A DNA stretch of 64,000 nt from CAWAQA01 sp963784065. GTDB lineage: Bacteria > Acidobacteriota > Vicinamibacteria > Vicinamibacterales > UBA2999. Positions 61,178 to 64,000 of this stretch are shown one piece after another (position 1 is the first letter of the stretch; each line of letters begins with the position of its first letter). The DNA lies in assembly GCA_963784065.1 (NCBI GenBank), contig CAWAQA010000005.1, positions 620,001 to 684,000 of the forward strand. Reading direction: 5' to 3'. The notes beneath the pieces were generated by a model, which saw only the letters and a program-made list of their open reading frames with translations, did not search any database and was not told the origin of the DNA. A program made the translations under genes and the position numbers.

Positions 61178-62123
61178 GTCGGCCGCTGGGCCTATCGTCT
61201 ATCGCACGCCTTCGGCAGCCAGCCGCCAGCGGCAGCTCGTGTGGGTCGATCGGCTCTGGTCGGGAAATTCGACAAGGTGGTCTATCCCGATACTGCCGCC
61301 CTGGGTCCGTCGCTCTCACGTGATGGCCGCCGCGTGGCGGTATACCGGCTTGCGAACGGTAATATGGACGTCTGGTCGTACGAAACCAGGCGTCACGCGT
61401 GGGACCGAATCACGTTTGACTCGGGCGACGACATTTACCCCCTCTGGTCTCCCGACGGCACCCGCATCGTGTTCGCCTCCAGCCGGCAATCCAACACCAC
61501 GAATCTCTACCGGAAACTCCTCGGCGCCCCATCGGGAAGTGAGGAACTGCTCCTCTCGACGTCAGACAGCACGTATCCAATGGATTGGTCGGTGGACGGG
61601 CGCTTCCTGCTCTATGACAGCGTCCATCCGAAGCGGGGCTTTGACATGTGGGCGCTGCCGCTGGAGGGAGAGCAAAAGCCATTCGAGGTCGTCCAGACTG
61701 GTTTTAACGAGGGCGCTCGCGCAGTTTTCTCCCGACGGGCGGTGGATCGCGTACCAGTCCGACAAGACGGGTCGCTTTGAGATTTACCTGCGACCGTTTC
61801 CTGGTCCCGGAGTCGACTCGCGCGCTTCCACCGAGGGCGGCGCTCAGGCGCGTTGGAACCCCAATGGCAAGGAATTATTCTATGTCGCGGCGGATGACCG
61901 GCTCATGGCGGTTCCGATCGGCTTCTCTTCGAACGACACGGCCGTCGAACCTGGCAGGCCGTTGGGGTTGTTCGCCACGAGCGTGGGCAGCACGGTCAGG
62001 CTCATGTACAGACAACAATACGTGGTCTCTCCGGATGGCCGGTCGTTTGTGATGAACTCCATTGTGGAGGAAGCCAACACCTCGCCCATCACGGTCATCC
62101 TGAATTGGACCCCGAACCCTTAG
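61178..62123 (+). pseudogene. PD40/WD40 C-terminal part of a Ser/Thr protein-kinase-like gene, 5'-truncated, two indels
   Basis: Begins in mid-gene at the IS481 junction with PIVYRTPSAASRQRQLVWVD. After a break near 61255: PDTAALGPSLSRDGRRVAVY, MDVWSYETRRHAWDRITFDS, YPLWSPDGTRIVFASSRQSN and YPMDWSVDGRFLLYDSVHPK. After a break near 61725: FSPDGRWIAYQSDKTGRFEI, YLRPFPGPGVDSRASTEGGA and RWNPNGKELFYVAADDRLMA. The end is VILNWTPNP. This TolB-like propeller order is the standard periplasmic half of acidobacterial membrane protein kinases (kinase-TM-PD40). The kinase domain and membrane helix are absent. Probably dead. Confidence 0.82.
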
Positions 62124-62231
62124 CGCTCCGTGCGCGGAACAGCAGACGCCGCGCGCTTCAATTCCTCAAGCCGCCCGAACCAATGGGCGATCTGGTTCCA
62201 AGTGGCCACCGCTAGGTACGCGGTGTGGCTG
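62120..62231 (-). pseudogene. Possible C-terminal tail of another transposase
   Basis: A minus frame ending TAA at 62120-62122 reads LAVATWNQIAHWFGRLEELK and then AASAVPRTER; upstream it reads RYEKRSSHTAY, which recalls IS5-type C-termini. It runs into the IS630 end, so only ~37 codons remain. Weak evidence. Confidence 0.3.
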
Positions 62232-63241
62232 GAGCGTTTTTCATAACGGTGTAGCGACGCGATACCCCGAGTGGCGCATGTAGTTGGCGCATTCGGGTGC
62301 GGTGAACAGTCGCATCGCGGTAGCGATCAACTCGCACACGTGATCGAACGTGCGTGGGCGCGCCGCGCGCAGGAACGCTTTCAGTTTGGCGAAGGCCTGT
62401 TCGATGGGATTGAAGTCGGGACTGTAGGGCGGCAGGAAGCGGACATGCGCGCCGGCCGTGGCGATCGCCGCGGCAATCTCCGGCTGCTTGTGCACCGCCA
62501 AGTTATCGAGCACCACCACATCGCCCGGGCGCAGCGCGGGCGCCAAGACTTGGTCGACGTACGCGTGAAACGTCGCGGCGTCCATCGGCCCGTCGAACAC
62601 CGCGGGCGCGGTCAGGCCCTCGAGGCGTAACGCCGCGACGACCGTGTGGGTCTACCAGTGGCTGCAGGGCGTGTGGTCGTGCAGCCGCGTGCCGCGCGGA
62701 CTGCGACCATACCGACGTAAGAGGTCGGTGGTGACACCACACTCATCGAGAAACACGTACTGCCGCATGTCGCGGAGCGACTGCGTGTCCTGCCACTGGC
62801 GGCGCGCCGCCGCCACATCAGCGCGGCGTTGCTCGGCGGCGTGTACCGTTTTTTTTGACGGTCAGCCCGCGCCGACCAATGGCGCGCCACAGGGTGCTCA
62901 AAGCCGCGGTGGTCGGCAGCGCGGTCCGCAACTCGCCAGGGTCGCATCCGGTTGCGCCATGATCAGGGCGACCAACCGGTCTTCTTGCTGGTCGCTCAAC
63001 ACGCGGCCGCGAAACTTGGTCTGGGTCCGCGGCGCGACTTCGCCCGTCTCCCGCTGGCGCTGCTTCATGCGATCCACCCAGGCCCGACTCACCGCGTATT
63101 TCACGGCCAGCTCTTTCGACGACAGGCCCCGCGCCGCGTCCCGCAGCACGCGGGTGCGTAAATCCATTGAGTACGCCGCCATCGCTCCTCCCGTCGGAGA
63201 AGTACCATGGCCGAGGCCCACGTTACAAGTAAAAAACGCTC
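62232..63241. mobile_element. IS630-family insertion sequence
   Basis: Ends show related inverted termini: GAGCGTTTTTCATAACGGTG at 62232 and, read inward from 63241, GAGCGTTTTTTACTTGTAAC. The transposase gene fills the element. A flanking TA duplication, expected for IS630, is not clear on the left side. Confidence 0.7.
62241..63182 (-). CDS. IS630-family transposase (several indels)
   Basis: Start ATG 63182 (GGAG upstream). N-terminal helix-turn-helix: MDLRTRVLRDAARGLSSKEL, AVKYAVSRAWVDRMKQRQRE, and KFRGRVLSDQQEDRLVALIM. After a break near 62930: SLRDMRQYVFLDECGVTTDL (first Asp of DDE). After further breaks near 62745 and 62640: HTVVAALRLEGLTAPAVFDG, DVVVLDNLAVHKQPEIAAAI (second Asp) and VRFLPPYSPDFNPIEQAFAK (terminal Glu). 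All three catalytic acids can be found, so apart from the indels the element may be functional. It ends GYRVATPL at 62241. Confidence 0.85.
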
Positions 63242-63680
63242 TAGCGACCCTCGACGCGACTTCGACCCTCTGACGCGCAATGTGGAGATGTCCAGATCGT
63301 CCGGTCTCGGTTACGGCCGGCGGACCCTTGGGACGAGCTCTGACAATCGAACCTAAGGGCTTGGTGAACTGACTTAGGGCATTGGCTGGGAGGCAGGCAT
63401 TAAACCCCCGATAAGGCGGTCCAGAGTCACATGCGCCGAAGCTGTGGCGTTGGAACTCGGACCGGCGCTGCTCTTCAAGTTGGAACTTGCTCGACAACCC
63501 CGTTAGGAGCAAGTTCCGACCGCTAACGGACCATACGCGGCGTTGCCGCTAACTCCAGGACGTGCCCCGCAAGCCAGACTTCCGCGCTCGCTGCTTCAAG
63601 AGATCTGCAACGTGTGCGCGCGGCCAGCACTGCGCTCGCAACGTCATCCCGCGACGACGACCTCCGAGGCTGAAATGAGC
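63242..63680. other. Gap of ~440 nt without a recognised gene
   Basis: No frame has coding character or a family match. It separates the IS630 element from the terminator of the TonB receptor gene. An inverted GGAACTTGCTC/GAGCAAGTTCC-type pair around 63480-63515 is the only structure noticed. Confidence 0.4.
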
Positions 63681-63718
63681 AAGCCGTCCGCAGCCGCAAC
63701 GGCGGTTGCGGACGGCTT
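63681..63718 (-). terminator. Rho-independent terminator of the TonB receptor gene
   Basis: AAGCCGTCCGCAGCCGC and GCGGTTGCGGACGGCTT pair over 17 nt (one G-T wobble) with a 4-nt loop, starting 17 nt after the stop codon. On the minus strand the tail is TTGCTCATTT. Confidence 0.85.
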
Positions 63719-63734
63719 TCATTCGGCTCAGTCC

Positions 63735-64000
63735 CTAGAAGAGGAACCGAGCCCCGAGTTGGAGTTGCCGCGGGTAGCCGATACTCGGGATGTACCCGTT
63801 GGGCTGCTGGAAGGTCGCGCTACGACCATTGCCCTGGTACTGGCTCCCGAAGTTCACGTTGTTGAACAGGTTGAAGAACTCGACGAAGAGCCCGAGTCTC
63901 TTCTCCCCTCCAAGCGGAATGAACTTCGTCGTTCGCAGATCGAACACGAACGTCGGGTCGCCGCGGCCCGCGTTGATGCTGACCTGCTCGCCGGTGCTCG
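63735..64000 (-). CDS. Oar-like TonB-dependent receptor, C-terminal end (5' part outside window)
   Basis: The minus frame is open from the right edge to the stop at 63735, about 88 codons. It shows the last barrel strands: RGDPTFVFDLRTTKF, GGEKRLGLFVEFFNLFNNVN and a C-terminal GYPRQLQLGARFLF. The EFFNLFNNVNFG block and the aromatic final residue (the BAM signal) are standard for the carboxypeptidase-regulatory-domain/Oar-type TonB receptors that Acidobacteriota have in large numbers. Outer-membrane transport of large nutrients is expected. Followed by a strong terminator. Confidence 0.85.
   Translation of the reverse strand, partial: STGEQVSINAGRGDPTFVFDLRTTKFIPLGGEKRLGLFVEFFNLFNNVNFGSQYQGNGRSATFQQPNGYIPSIGYPRQLQLGARFLF

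Noticed and set aside
1..64000. tRNA, rRNA or riboswitch genes
   Set aside because: No cloverleaf-like block with a T-arm GGTTCGA/CCA context, rRNA core string or known riboswitch core was noticed by eye. A covariance scan was not possible, so small RNAs cannot be excluded.

Overview
The window is high-GC DNA from what is most likely an uncultured soil member of the Acidobacteriota (Vicinamibacteria-like). This rests on several gene families and repeats that are typical of that group: an Oar-like TonB receptor tail, a protein-kinase-type PD40 propeller, DUF6152/DUF6644 proteins, several secreted 'WEGDTLV' proteins, and many short palindromic intergenic repeats of the GTAGGGGCCGGCTTCAGCC type. 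No rRNA, tRNA or CRISPR array was seen. Many genes are split by single-base indels, yet the next frame carries the correct continuation. This looks like a long-read assembly with residual indels more than mass pseudogenisation. Where a gene is clearly one unit I give the full span and the approximate break points. || Layout. 0-5.1 kb: a DUF6351 secreted protein (cut by the left edge), a small secreted lectin-like protein, and a four-gene minus operon (two DUF6644 membrane proteins, DUF6152, a WEGDTLV protein). 5.3-8.5 kb: a double sensor kinase whose first H-box has lost its histidine, split by a frameshift. 8.6-9.4 kb: rsmE. || 9.4-25.1 kb: an aromatic or oxo-acid catabolic island. It holds an HpaI-type aldolase, an SLC13 anion permease, two 4,5-dihydroxyphthalate-decarboxylase-like proteins, a PanB-like protein, three class II aldolases, an FAD aromatic hydroxylase, an ACMSD-like amidohydrolase, a Rieske oxygenase, aroE, a zinc alcohol dehydrogenase and a LigJ-like 4-oxalomesaconate hydratase. 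Together they suggest uptake of a di- or tricarboxylate, ring hydroxylation and decarboxylation, and aldol cleavage of the ring-opened product. The ring-cleavage dioxygenase itself is not in the window. || 25.4-34.8 kb: a second WEGDTLV-like/DUF6152 pair, a DinB protein, a Tat-exported PEP-mutase-like protein, an amidohydrolase, an ECF sigma factor with a SnoaL-like tail, DoxX, two VOC proteins, a BNR propeller coupled to a MoaD/ThiS-like protein, and a DUF5655-like protein. || 34.9-51.6 kb: the most unusual region, a 16-kb minus-strand operon of five giant proteins with no signal peptides: a PhoD-like metallophosphoesterase, a DUF6603 protein and three uncharacterised proteins of about 650-1500 residues. 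A SAM methyltransferase gene ends 12 nt upstream. This is the best candidate for an undescribed system. || 51.8-64 kb: a cytochrome c plus YVTN propeller pair, an amidohydrolase lipoprotein, an ERCC4-type nuclease, a HigBA toxin-antitoxin pair with a palindromic operator, a third DUF6152/WEGDTLV group, then a mobile-element scar (IS481 remnant, 5'-truncated PD40 kinase gene, IS630 element) and the C-terminus of a TonB-dependent receptor with a strong terminator.
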